From Pochonia chlamydosporia 170 (lineage: Eukaryota > Ascomycota > Sordariomycetes > Hypocreales > Clavicipitaceae): a stretch of DNA of 64,000 bases. The notes under the pieces were generated by a model that saw nothing but the letters and a program-made list of their open reading frames with translations, was not told the DNA's origin and made no database searches. The DNA is taken from assembly GCF_001653235.2 (NCBI RefSeq), contig NC_035793.1, forward strand, positions 2,108,001-2,172,000. Reading direction: 5' to 3'. Every line of letters begins with the position of its first letter. The first letter of the stretch is position 1. The position numbers and the translations under genes are program-made. Positions 45,505-55,773 of the stretch are shown here, piece after piece.

Positions 45505-46407
45505 ATGTCCACAATAGCTTCGCCCCGCGACCCTTCCACACCCCTGCGTCGCCTCCCCTCCGGCACACCCACCTCCTCCGGCCGACCATCCCTCGAAACT
45601 ACCCGATCAGGTGTGACATCCCCCGTCAACGATCCATCATCACAAGCACCCGCACCGCCCAAACGCTCCAATCGCGTCGCCCTCCGCGAATACTACAAAC
45701 TCCGTGCGCCTCGCATCGAGGTCGCCGGCTCAGAAGTTCCGTCCAGCGACCTCGATGCCCCGGAATTCAATGCGGACGAGTATGTGGCCAGAGTCATGGG
45801 GAACAGCGGACTGGAGGATCTGCTGCGCCTATACACCCAGGTTGTAGGGGAGGTGAGGGCCTTGGACGCGGAGAAGAAGGCGCTCGTGTACGATAATTAC
45901 AGTAAATTGATTGCGGCTACGGAGACCATTCGCAAGGTAAGGGCTGTTGTGAGGGCAGAAATTGTCAAAAACTTTGGACCGAAATTTGCTGATCCTGGAA
46001 TTCAGATGCGTGCGAATATGGACCCTTTGAACCCCATGGCGTCGACGCTCGACCCTGCCATTGCACAAATATACTCACAGGCGTCGTCAATACGGGAAAA
46101 GCTGCGCGAGTCGGTGCCAGCGCCGGATTCTGAGGAAGGCAGGCGGAGGGAAATCGAGCTGCGAAGACGGAGAACACGGGAATTGGCTGCGGAAGTGCTG
46201 GCTACTCCGCAAAAGTTGAGGGATCTAGTCAAGGAGGGCAAGATGCAGGAGGCTAAGAGACAGTGGGAAATGCCCAAGAGACTATTGGTGGCGTGGCAGG
46301 AGTTGGGTGTTGGTGGCGATGATGTGCAGGACTGTATTGATGAGGGTGATGCAGTGTTTAAGCCGGTGCCGGATTTACCACAGAGGACGTCGAGAGATAG
46401 TCGGTAG
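45505..46407 (+). CDS. VPS51: GARP complex subunit Vps51
   Basis: VPS51 belongs to the GARP tether, which receives endosome-derived vesicles at the trans-Golgi. Exons 45505-45936 and 46006-46407 would give 277 aa. The Vps51 core at about residues 60-150 includes REYYKLRAPRIE, the segment DEYVARVMGNSGLEDLL, and YSKLIAATETIRKMRANMDPL. A Ser/Thr/Pro-rich N-terminus precedes it. I place an intron at 45937-46005 because GTAAGG and TTCAG flank a segment that is foreign to the family between ETIRK and MRANMDPL. The segment is 69 nt with no stop, so an unspliced product would gain 23 residues. The N-terminal SNARE-binding motif of yeast is not obvious. Confidence 0.85.
   Translation: MSTIASPRDPSTPLRRLPSGTPTSSGRPSLETTRSGVTSPVNDPSSQAPAPPKRSNRVALREYYKLRAPRIEVAGSEVPSSDLDAPEFNADEYVARVMGNSGLEDLLRLYTQVVGEVRALDAEKKALVYDNYSKLIAATETIRKVRAVVRAEIVKNFGPKFADPGIQMRANMDPLNPMASTLDPAIAQIYSQASSIREKLRESVPAPDSEEGRRREIELRRRRTRELAAEVLATPQKLRDLVKEGKMQEAKRQWEMPKRLLVAWQELGVGGDDVQDCIDEGDAVFKPVPDLPQRTSRDSR
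45937..46005 (+). other. Stop-free 69-nt intron in VPS51
   Basis: GTAAGGG donor, GCTGATC branch-like site, TTCAG acceptor. The length is divisible by three and the frame stays open. The flanking residues join as the conserved TIRKMRANMDP when spliced. Confidence 0.75.
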
Positions 46408-46578
46408 GCATTCAATACAGACACAGAACAAACTTGGGCTTTTCTCCTTTTGCATTTGATGCTACCATGTAGGTCTATTTCTCATCCACTGCGCCCCCAT
46501 CCTAACGTCTTCAGGCAAAGAATAATACTCACCTTGGCGAGATAACAAATCTGCAAACAAGAAGCAGTGATTGGCTCC

Positions 46579-47788
46579 CTATTCCAGCTCATCAACACTC
46601 ATGATAGTAAACGGGTCCTTGTCAAACTCGCTCAACACGACTTCAGCCTCGGGCACAACCGACCTCAGCTGCCCTTGCAGCAATGGGAGAAGAACCTTTT
46701 GCAAGTAGCCTCTCTCCGAGTTGCTGTGAAACACTTGCACCAGTATTCTTCCTTGTTGTATGGCCCTCAAAGCCGAGTGGTGACTTGTTTCGCCCGTGAC
46801 CAACAACTCCACGTCCGCCTTCTTGAGAACATCGTATCCGCTACCAGCACAGACTCCGAAGCTTCGAACGGTGGTGACCTGGACGTCTGCACCCACGGGG
46901 CAAGCAACCATGAGGTGCTTGAGGCCACCCAGCTCGGAGGCCAAGCGTTTGAGAATCTCGGGGACGGAAACCGGTGCGTCAAAATGGCCGAGAGCGCCGT
47001 AACCTGCGGGTGCATGAGATTCAGGGGCCGTTGCGCAGGGCACGGCCACAGAGCGCTTGCTTGGGTGAGGGCCAGATACAATATCTGCGAGCCAGGTGTT
47101 TAATCCTGAGGGGGCGGCATCAACTGCTGTGTGAGGACAGTAGACGGCAATGCCGGCCTGGGCTAGGCGCAGTAATGTGGCTTGTTGGGGATCATTGTTG
47201 GTGATGGACTTGAGTCCAGAGAAGATGAAAGGGTCTTGAGCTCGTGTGTCAGCCTTGATTATGTTTTATGCGGAAAGAATGTTGAAGCGCATCATCGGTG
47301 GCACTTACGATAGCTGACAATGACGCTGGCTTCTTGTTTGATCGCATCCATGGCGACCTGCCATGTGAGATCATTTGTAACCAGGACCTTGGGTTTCCTA
47401 CCCTCGCTCTCTGAGTTGCCAACAAGGAGACCTACGTTGTCCCATGATCTATCCGCCAGCTCTTCGGGGTACCTGTAAGACAGAATGAGTACGGTACAGA
47501 ACAAGTTACTAATAAGAATGCAAAGACCTACAACGTCTTCATGGCATCAACAACCAACTGGGTAAATTTAGAGGGCTGGACCTGCCATGCACCCCATGCT
47601 CCGGGCTCAGCCATGCTATTTCTGTTGCAGAGCAGTCTTGTTGATGACGAGTAGGGCTTTGCGTGGCACGCGAATGATGCTTGATAAGTACGAGCTGCCT
47701 GGGTGATGAAGTGCGCAGAAGTGTTGAGCTGAGACAGGCTTTGAGAGGCGATCAATGGGCGAGAAGGAAGTCGCAAAACTGCCCTCAT
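46579..47788 (-). CDS. NIF3: NIF3-family metal-binding protein
   Basis: Exons 47788-47532, 47472-47309 and 47234-46579 give 358 aa. NIF3 proteins are widespread di-metal proteins of uncertain function, related to but distinct from GTP cyclohydrolase I. Conserved features are DNVGLLVG, a SYHPFIFSGLKS motif (metal His) formed exactly at the second splice junction, PHTAVDAAPSGLN, GETSHHSAL and HSNSERG. The first ~57 residues are Arg/Ser/Ala-rich and lack acidic residues, resembling a mitochondrial presequence. A second in-frame ATG at 47614 would give a shorter form starting MAEPGAW. The second intron seems to use an AAG acceptor (47235-47237), since only this restores the conserved histidine. 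It diverges from the BolA gene by 356 bp. Confidence 0.88.
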
Positions 47789-48144
47789 GTCAGTCACGAA
47801 TGCTTCAGGAAATGATAATGCGACGAGGATGGTATGTGGTGATGAGAAGCTGCAAGTTGGGAGTTTGGAGCTTGAAGCTGGATTCGACTAAGCTAGAATT
47901 GGAGGAGAGTTGTTGGTGCATGGACTCATGGAGCTCCATACTGGCGGGTGCCAGCCAGCCCAGCCCACTGTTCCAGTCTGTACGTCACCGCCCACACTCA
48001 CACTGCCAAATGCAAACTGGCCCGCGATCTATCTAATCAATCTAATGTCTGGTCAATATCATGCGACATCGCTCACCGACCACATTCTTAATCCTGCGTC
48101 ACACAAACCCATTCTGACAAAATTACAAGTCAGATCCAGCGACC
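47789..48144. promoter_or_regulatory. Divergent promoter between NIF3 and BolA-like gene
   Basis: 356 bp separating two start codons in opposite directions, with no exon. The two genes could share regulatory elements, but I see no clear motif. Confidence 0.45.
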
Positions 48145-48551
48145 ATGTCCCAAATAACAGACGCCACCATCCGCGAGGCCATCACCCAGCGCCTACAGGC
48201 CACCCACGTCGAAGTCACCGACATGTCCGGTAGGTCCCATCCCATCCCACCTCGACCATGCCCTTCACTGCGTCTGGTACGATTCCACCACCACACCGCA
48301 ATACTAACAGTTGAGTTACAGGTGGCTGCGGCCAAGCATTCACATGCCTCATTGTCTCACCGCAATTCCAGGGCCTCAACTCCCTCAAACGACATCGATT
48401 GACCAACGCTGCGCTCAAGGAGGAGATTGCTGCCATCCACGCCTGGACGGCAAAGTGCCAAACACCAGAGGAATGGGAGAGAGACAAGGCGAAGGCGGGG
48501 CCGCCTATGGATGGGACAGTTGAGGGACATGTTGAGGGTACGAGTGCGTGA
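48145..48551 (+). CDS. FRA2: BolA-like protein of the cytosolic Fe-S (Fra2/BOLA2) type
   Basis: Exons 48145-48229 and 48322-48551 give 104 aa. BolA2 proteins pair with monothiol glutaredoxins to bind a [2Fe-2S] cluster and signal iron status. The conserved Cys31 (GGCGQAF) and His53 (LKRHRLTN) that ligate the cluster are both present, followed by AALKEEIAAIHAWTAK typical of the family. There is no presequence, so the cytosolic form is more likely than mitochondrial Bol1 or Bol3. A ~20-residue Gly/Glu-rich tail extends beyond the BolA fold. The intron has GTAGGT/TACAG ends. It is distinct from the convergent AP-1 beta gene, which ends 341 bp downstream. Confidence 0.88.
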
Positions 48552-48892
48552 TTGAGAGTAGCGCAATGGAGTATGTCTATAGGGAAGGGAATGGATTTAT
48601 AATACAAACTAGGCTGCTGCCGTGGACAGAGTACGAAAGTTAGACATTTTGTGTCATTAGAAGAGGGTATCGCGAGAGTTTGGAGAATCTACATTGGCTA
48701 TTAAGAGCACATTATTTACTGAGGACTGCATGAATTTAATCAACATGGCCAACTGTGCATCTCTAAAGCCAGGGTGCTGCTTCCAAATCGACATGCTTCT
48801 TATTCCATTGACACTGCCTGGTCTATAAACGGTGCGCCTACTATTTTCCTATTCAGCCAGACCTCCTTTTGTAGATAGAAACCACTACCCCC
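48552..48892. other. Convergent 3' spacer, BolA-like and AP-1 beta genes
   Basis: 341 AT-rich bases with 3' UTR character; nothing else seen. Confidence 0.5.
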
Positions 48893-51437
48893 TTACAGCA
48901 AACCCAACAAGTCATCACTGTCCTTCTGCTGCGTCTGTGTGGTACTTCCGCCCTGCGCACTATTAAGCTGCATTGCCGCTGGCAGGGGCTGGCCCGAATT
49001 GGTATTGCCAAAGTTCAACCCGTCAAAGCCGCTCATCAAATCATTCATACCACTGCCAGAGCTAGGTCCTGCTGCAGCCCCGTTGTTGTTTGACTCCATT
49101 GGAGGGGCATCGAACATGCTCATCATATCTGCCATACCGCCAGATGCGGCGCCACCGGCCGGGCTGGCCACTCGGTCGGGCGTTGCTGTCGCGCTCTGTT
49201 GCTCGTGAGATGCGGGAGCGGCGCCATCAAAGTCGATGTCAAGCAAGTTTTCAATGTTGTTTTGCGAAGCGCCAGAGCCAGTACCATTGGCGGCCGCTGC
49301 TGCCACGGACGCAGCGATGGGGTTGTCGGCGGCGTTTTGTCTTTGCTCCTGGATGGCTGCTCGTTGAATTTCGTCCGCTCCGAAACGTCCCTTACCAACA
49401 AATGACTCCGGAGGTTTGTGGTACACTGAAGCTAGGGTCGACAGCTCTGAAAGCAGCTGCTCCAGTAGTGAAGGCGGCAAGCTGGTCATAGTGGTGGAGA
49501 TGGTAGGCTTTTGGGAAAGGACAATATTCTGCACGAAATTGTTAGCAGTGAGCCGTGGAAAAGGCGGTCCTTCGGGCCTGAATGTACCTTCGCAACATCT
49601 AAATCACCAGATAGCAAACGCCAGTAGACATAGGCTCTGTCCCGGATGTCCGGGTTGTCATTCTCCGCAGTCGCAGCCTGCAATACCTTTTGCACAAGTC
49701 CTTGAGTGTTGCCGGGCTTCTTCAGGAAGAGCTTAACCACTGCCGTTAATATTTGCAATTGCGTCTGAACTCATTGTTAGCATCATGTTCACCAAAAGCT
49801 CCATCGCCACCAGCTCAAAGGCTTACTTGAGTAAACTCTTCCATAAATCCTTCGACAAAGCTCTCCAATATTTCATCGGCGTTGCTAATCTTCTCGGCGT
49901 ACTCGCCAACGATCCAAATGAGAGACCCCCGTGCTTCAGGCTCATCAAGTTCATCGATATGCTCACACAAGGTAGGAATCACACCCTCGTAGCCAGGATA
50001 TTTGCGCAAAATGTCCTTGATGACCACGATGGCCTCTTGCACCACATAGTTGACCTTGGCGGCAAGCAAGTCTTCCAAGGCTTGCACGCACTTTGCGCTA
50101 GCTTCTTCGATTTTGATGGCAACTTGTCCGATAGCTCTGACAGCGCGGCGGACAAAGTCCATATCGACTTCCAGCGCGTATTCCTTCAACTCGGCCAGGA
50201 GCTGTTCGTAATTCTTCTCGTTTGCTATCCGAACCATAATTTCGAGCTTCTGGAGTTTGACGTAGGGTGGGTCGTTGTATTTACAGAAGAAAACTCGCAA
50301 TTCTTTGCTAAGGATGTCAGGCTTGGCCTGAAGGAGAAGGTCAATATTTCGCAGGGCAACATATTGCACCTCGGGTGCCGACGCGACCAAAGTTACTATC
50401 CAGCAGTCGTCGTCAGTAAGTGATTCTTGCCTCGGGTTCGAGGGTAACATACCAAGCGGAGGTCCCATCTTCTTGAGCAAGGATCGAACCAGCTCGTGGT
50501 TGACTGCCTTCATGTGGATAAAAACTACCTTGACGGCGGCCAATACAACGGCCGGATTGACATGCTGGAATTGTGGTACGACTCGTTCGCAAATGTGTTC
50601 CGACTCCTTGACATCTGATGATGGGTAGTCGGCCAAGGTGGTAAGAATGATGATTCTTCCCCACTCGGTACACTCATTCAGAGCCATCAGCAGCTTTTTC
50701 AAAGTCGCCGAAGTCACAACCAGCGCTCTCGTTTCGGGTGCAGTTTCGGTGATTTCAGACAGGGCTTGTACGGAGTTGGCGACTACCATGGGGTTAGGGT
50801 CGCCAATCAACTCTTGCAGCGTCTCCAAGAAACCATTCTCGATACACATGGCAGGGTTAAGATCGAATAGCTTGGCGACGCAGATGGCGGCGGTTTTTCG
50901 CACGTATGGTGATTCGTCTCGTAATGTTTTCCGCAGTGGTTCTTCCATGTAGTCCACCATTTTGTCGACTCGAATACAGCCCATGGTTCGAATAGCGAGC
51001 GCTCTTATTAGGGGGTTCGGGTCTTCTGAATCTTGCACAAAGGTATTTACAGCGAGAATGCATAGATCGGGGTGTGACTTGGCGTAATTCCTATGTATTC
51101 ATGGTCAGCGGACTAGGGGGTTTCGCGGACCGAAAGAGTTCTGACAGCAAACATGTTGCTGGCAACGGAGAAGGCATTGTCTCCAAGGCTGCAAATGTTA
51201 TACATACATGAGATAAAGATAGACGAGTTTCTTCTGATCTAGGTCGGCGGTTGCAATGTTTTTCAGCACATCTGGAAACAAGGCAGACACATCCTTGCCC
51301 AGAGTCATGGCCATGATAGTCTTCTGAATGGACTCCTTGCGCTCGTAGGCATACTGGGACACCAGACCAGCCCGCAACTCAAACGTTTCACCCTTTCGGG
51401 GCACGGCGAAGGCGCCGCGAATGCGATTAACCGCCAT
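48893..51437 (-). CDS. APL2: AP-1 clathrin adaptor complex, beta subunit
   Basis: Exons 51437-51208, 51090-50453, 50395-49827, 49764-49588 and 49528-48893 give 749 aa. Beta-adaptin of AP-1 sorts cargo at the trans-Golgi and endosomes. The trunk is almost canonical: [20 protein letters not shown] at the start, [46 protein letters not shown] and [17 protein letters not shown]. The hinge is Ala/Gly/Gln-rich with a clathrin-box LLDID, and the C-terminus ends DDLLGLL. A folded appendage (ear) domain is absent, as is usual for fungal AP-1 beta. The intron at 50396-50452 is 57 nt and stop-free. It is recognised because the extra 19 residues interrupt [14 protein letters not shown]. The first intron is 117 nt. 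Confidence 0.92.
50396..50452 (-). other. Stop-free 57-nt intron in AP-1 beta
   Basis: On the minus strand the donor is GTATGT, CTTACTGAC serves as a branch-like site, and the acceptor is GATAG. The length is a multiple of three and open in frame. If kept, it adds 19 residues inside an invariant trunk segment. Confidence 0.8.
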
Positions 51438-52005
51438 CGTCGAAGTCGTCGAGGGGTCGGGAGATGTTGGAGGGGCAGGATTGAGGCGGTATGAGTGACG
51501 ACAGCGGCCGAGGGTTGGCCCAAGGGGTTGAGGGTAGCCTGTCCAAGGTCAATAGCTCGAGGTATTTTCTGTAGGCAACAGTCAATTCATCCGCGAAACC
51601 CAACGCCTGGCTACAATGTCGCTTGATGCAGCCAGCAGTCCAGTATGTTGGTGACAATGAGAGGATTGGGTTGAGGTGATGGTGTGTTGCACTCCCATGT
51701 CTGTGGCAATGTCTCCGTGGTCCGCAGCTTAGCCAGATGTCGAGTCTCCAGTCCAGTCCAGCGTGGGTCGTCCTTCTCACCCCTAACTCAAGAACGCATG
51801 TCTCCACTTCAATTCGATTGATGGAGTCTGCTCTCAAGCTGGCAAGCACAGCGTCTCTAACAGTGACTACAGTGCCAACTGTCAGGCTTCGCCCCACTGG
51901 ACCACGGTGTCCCCAGGACGGTCTGGTATTGACTGGACACCAGTTGACCACCTGCAGATCAGACTTCAATGTTGAGTTATCCCAGCGCCTCGTTTCACAG
52001 AAACT
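51438..52005. promoter_or_regulatory. Upstream region of AP-1 beta
   Basis: About 570 bp. A minus-strand frame at 51,427-51,969 has no domain-like pattern. It is expected to hold the AP-1 beta promoter and possibly that of the small ORF to the right. Confidence 0.4.
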
Positions 52006-52458
52006 ATGTCAACATATGGAGTAGAAATGCTTGTTTAGCACCAGACTTCACATTACCCATCAAGCAGCCGACGCCAGGTACCACATCGAGCTCTCGGGTA
52101 CTTACACCTCTCCAGGTCATAACAGCAATCAAGTACTTCATAATTAGCAGCCAGCCGGCCTCGGCCATCCTCACAGCATGGTTTGTGTTCTCAGCGCCGT
52201 CGTTTGCTGTTGAAGCAGCCAGCTAAAACGTCCTAAAGGCAAACTTCCCCAACTTAAGACGCCTTTTCATCGAGGCTCGCACAGACGATGAGGAAAGAGA
52301 CGTGTCCCGAAAGGCTGTAAGCACTCCTTGTCCAGCGAATGGGCACTGCAGCATCGTGAAACCTAACTGACATGTCGCAGTTTTACAACGCAGTATTGTT
52401 CATGGGATCCGTTGCTGTTTTCAGCTTAATAGCGCAGAAGCTCAACGCGGGCAAGTGA
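52006..52458 (+). CDS. Possible small tail-anchored membrane protein (model uncertain)
   Basis: Two exons look coding: 52239-52316 and 52381-52458, joined across a clean 64-nt intron (GTAAGC donor, CCTAACTGAC branch, GTCGCAG acceptor). They read ANFPNLRRLFIEARTDDEERD then VSRKA and FYNAVLFMGSVAVFSLIAQKL with a NAGK end. This is a basic-acidic head followed by one hydrophobic span of ~20 residues and a short polar end, as in tail-anchored or small mitochondrial membrane proteins. Upstream the frame closes at a TAA, so another exon is required. One option is ATG 52006-52020 (MSTYG) spliced from a weak GTAGAA donor to an AAG acceptor at 52238, which gives 56 aa. I do not recognise the family. 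The 3' two exons are more credible than the start. Confidence 0.4.
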
Positions 52459-52585
52459 TCCTTGAGCCAGTTGAGGCAACATATTTGATACCCATTAATA
52501 CCAGATTTGTACGATATGAGCTTGATTATACCCAAAATAACCAGTCCGTTTATTCGCTATGAACTCTATACCCATGTGTCTGTCG

Positions 52586-55310
52586 TTATTCCTCGTCTAT
52601 TTGCACTAAATCGTCATCTTCCTTTGCGTCCTTTGCCTCTCGTGGTGCCGCCTTGGCTTCCTGCTTTCTCCAAAGCCCAGCCAAAAATTCATTCGTACTC
52701 GCTTCTTCCAAGCTCTTGTCGTCCCTTTTTCGAAGGAACCGAGGGAATCTCAGGCTGAGTCCCCGTTCGTCACTGACGAGACCAATAGCCGCGGTGTAAG
52801 TCGGACTTAGTGTAATGTCTGCAAATGCCATCTCCCAGACTTCCTGCGGTTCAAACCATACGTCAGGCATGGGACCAGAGTATTCTATAAAGCTCGGCAT
52901 CTGAGACCTTGTGTTTTTGCGCTCTCCGCTCTCTTCACCATTGTCATAAAATTGCTTTGTCGCTTTGTAGAAGGCGTCGGTAAATCCGGATATGCATTTG
53001 CATACTGCTTCCAATGTGCCTGTCTCTTCGTTGCGGACAGCAAGCAGTATTGGCGACCACCACTTCGCTTTTCGGCCTTGACCATGCCATCCTGCAATTG
53101 GGACCAAGTCCAACGTATCAAAACTCGAGTTATAGTCTTTCTTCACCTTAAGCCAGGAGTCCAGTCGCTTATCGGGTTCGTATGTCGCGAGAAGGGGCTT
53201 TCGTCGAGAAGCAGGCTTCTTTTGCTCCCCATCTGTTGTCGGCGCCGCACTATTGCTTCCTTTCTTCTTCTTCTTAGATTTCGCCTTGGGGGTAGAGAGT
53301 TTCTCCGTTTCCTCAACCGGCACGGCTTCCCCGTCTCCGACATAAGGCATGTCGACGAGGTTATCCAAAATCTTGACCATGATTCCCTCGCACTTGCTAT
53401 CGGTGGCAGACTTGAAGAAGTCTAACACGGTTTCGGAATCGCTGGAGGTGGCATCAAGGCTTTTTACCCAGGTGAAATTGTGAGGGACTTCGGTGAAGAG
53501 CGATTTGAGCAACTCACGTCTCTCCCGAAATGAACGGTCCAACAGCGGTTGCCCATTTAGAAACATCAAATCGAAGGCAAACAAGCAAACATCAATCTTG
53601 ATGCTGCCAATCTCAACATCCTTTCTCGCCCGATTTGTCAGAGTTTGAAAGTTCTTGAGCTCACCGGTCTCCCTATCCACGGCAACAACTTCGCCCTCCA
53701 TAATGAAGCTGCTGACGCCCTCTCCTCGAATTCGGGGGACTAATTCTACAAGGTCGGGATATTTGTCCGTCATAAGCTCCAGGTGCCTTGAGAAAATCGA
53801 CACCTTTCCTCGGTCATCGCAATGCACTTGAGCTCTTTGCCCATCATACTTATACTCGCAGGCAAAGTCTCTTCCTTGCAACTTCGTCAGCATCTCAGAC
53901 AAGTCTCTAGTAATGCTGCCCAACATTGGTCGAAGAGGGATATGGAGCGCTAGCCCACATCTAACCAGTAGTTCATCGGTTACACCAATCTCGAGAAGAA
54001 CCGGAATCAAATCGTCATAGTTGGGCCGTCGCGCAAAGCAAGCTTTTACAATCTCCTCAGCCCTTCCCCAAATCTCGGCCAGCTCTTCTTTCTTCAGCTT
54101 GGAGAGCTCAGCAATCGGCTTCGTGGAGTAATCCGCACCAAGCGGGCGAGAAAGTAGAAACGCCCTTGACAGCGCGATGAGCATTGTGGTTTTGACAGCG
54201 CCGATCCGTAGCTATTATGGCGTGAGCATGCATGCATCTATATTGGCTCGAAGCCTGGGGAACTTACGTGCTGGCAAAGCGTTCGAACAATGAAACGGCT
54301 CTCTTCGCCACCCCTGGCATCTTGCAATAACCGATCTACGATGCGTTGTTTCGCTTCCCCGCTACCTTGTCCCTGAGAGTTGGCAATCTTGACGAGGGAT
54401 TGATACACACCTTTAACTGTCAGTGGTCTGGGCTTCCTGAGTGTGAAGCTTTGCTTCTTCTTCGCCTCGAACGCGACGTCACCCGCATCGCCGTATTTGT
54501 CATAGATTGCTTTCAAAGATCTGTTATCCAAGCCACAAACTTGCTTGAGGGCTTTAGATATTGCAGAACCACCCAAGCCCAGCTCCAAAGATATGTATGC
54601 TGGTGATATAGAATTCGTAGCTAGCCACACCTGGCACACGTAAGCAAACGTTTTCAAATTCGTTGGCCCAAGAAACCTACAGCGGGAAGTAAACTTGACG
54701 GGTCTCCTTCTATGAGCAGCCGAAGGCAATTCACAAGCGTATCAACTATTTTGATGCGGCTCGTAGTTCCACTGACGAGAACGAAACACCTGGTAAGCAA
54801 AGCATAGGAACAATTTCCGCCTTCCGCGGCCCAATGCTCCTTCAGCGACTCCAAATATTTTGACGGTTCAAAGGTCAACGGGGGTTCGTCTAGAGGAATT
54901 GATGTAGTAATTGCATCTTCGGCCATCCCAGTGGATTGCAACGTAAGAGTGGTTGCCAATGACCCAGCTGATTTGTCTTCTACTTTCGGAGGAGGATCAC
55001 TCTCATTTGGAGGGATAAGGCTTGATCCATTATTTGCAGAGTCCGTAGGCGTTCCGGTCCCCCGAGACTCATCTGCCTCGCTTTTAATCTCTCCTTGACC
55101 TTCCTTATCCCACTCCGCTTGAAGCTTACGGGCCAACTCCTCATCCGTCAAATTCCCGGCGGTGGAATTGGGCGGTGGAGCACCATCTGACGAAGAGTTG
55201 CCAACATTATTCTGTCTTTGCTTGGCAAAGAAGAACTCTAAGCCTTTAGACTGAGCTCCAGGTTGTTTCCCGGCATTATTTAACTTTCTCTTTTTTGATG
55301 GACTAGACAT
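52586..55310 (-). CDS. CDC9: ATP-dependent DNA ligase I
   Basis: Exons 55310-54681, 54630-54268 and 54211-52586 give 872 aa. The enzyme seals nicks between Okazaki fragments and in excision repair. A disordered N-terminus carries a basic patch (SKKRKL) fitting a nuclear signal and a degenerate PCNA-like aromatic motif (KGLEFFF). The helical DNA-binding domain follows. The adenylation domain contains the AMP-accepting lysine in YKYDGQRAQ (about K452), MEGEVVAVD, FDLMFLNG, and EGIMVK. The OB-fold part has DSWLKVKKDY and KWWSPILLAVR. A Lys/Ser-rich insert of ~45 residues splits the ligase core after VDMPYVGDGE. An in-frame non-ATG stretch (ATRHFST) lies just upstream of the ATG. A mitochondrial isoform from an upstream start is known in yeast but cannot be shown here. 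Confidence 0.93.
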
Positions 55311-55773
55311 TGTGCTGAAATGTCTTGTCGCCAAAGCCTAAGGACTTGTTAGACACGCTCCCTTCACAGAGGTAGCACTATGAGCCGGATGGCAAAGGCA
55401 AGGATAGAACAACATACCAGATCATCTCGACATACTCATTCTGCCAGTTTTCCTTTTACAATTCTCAGGAACAGGATGAACTCGAGGATCACTGTCGTGA
55501 ACGCGTTCACGCAAGCTGCTCTATGACGCTCCAGGCGCGAAGCCACGTGACGGCATTAAGGTCACTCCGGTGGGTTTCGCTTTGGAGGCATTCAACCATC
55601 CCATCGGCACGGAACATGGCAAGCCCCGTCTCCATTCACTAAGCCCCTTTGGCGCCCACAAGCGACGACCCTCACACAATCCGTCGAAAACTTCCATTTG
55701 CCCCACCATCACGAACCTCTCCACGACAACAACCCCCTCCTCAACCACCATACCCCCCCTCGATACCGACAAG
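55311..55773. promoter_or_regulatory. Divergent promoter region, DNA ligase I and eIF3k
   Basis: 463 bp between the two start codons. The eIF3k side is CT-rich (repeated ACC/CTC words near 55,720-55,760), as in ribosome and translation-factor leaders of fungi. No exon seen. Confidence 0.4.

Noticed and set aside
43834..46407. Reductase and neighbours as a secondary-metabolite cluster
   Set aside because: The neighbours are RMI1 and VPS51. No polyketide synthase, NRPS, terpene synthase, P450 or cluster regulator is present.
51427..51969. 180-codon minus-strand frame overlapping the AP-1 beta start
   Set aside because: Overlaps the true first exon in another frame and shows no conserved features.
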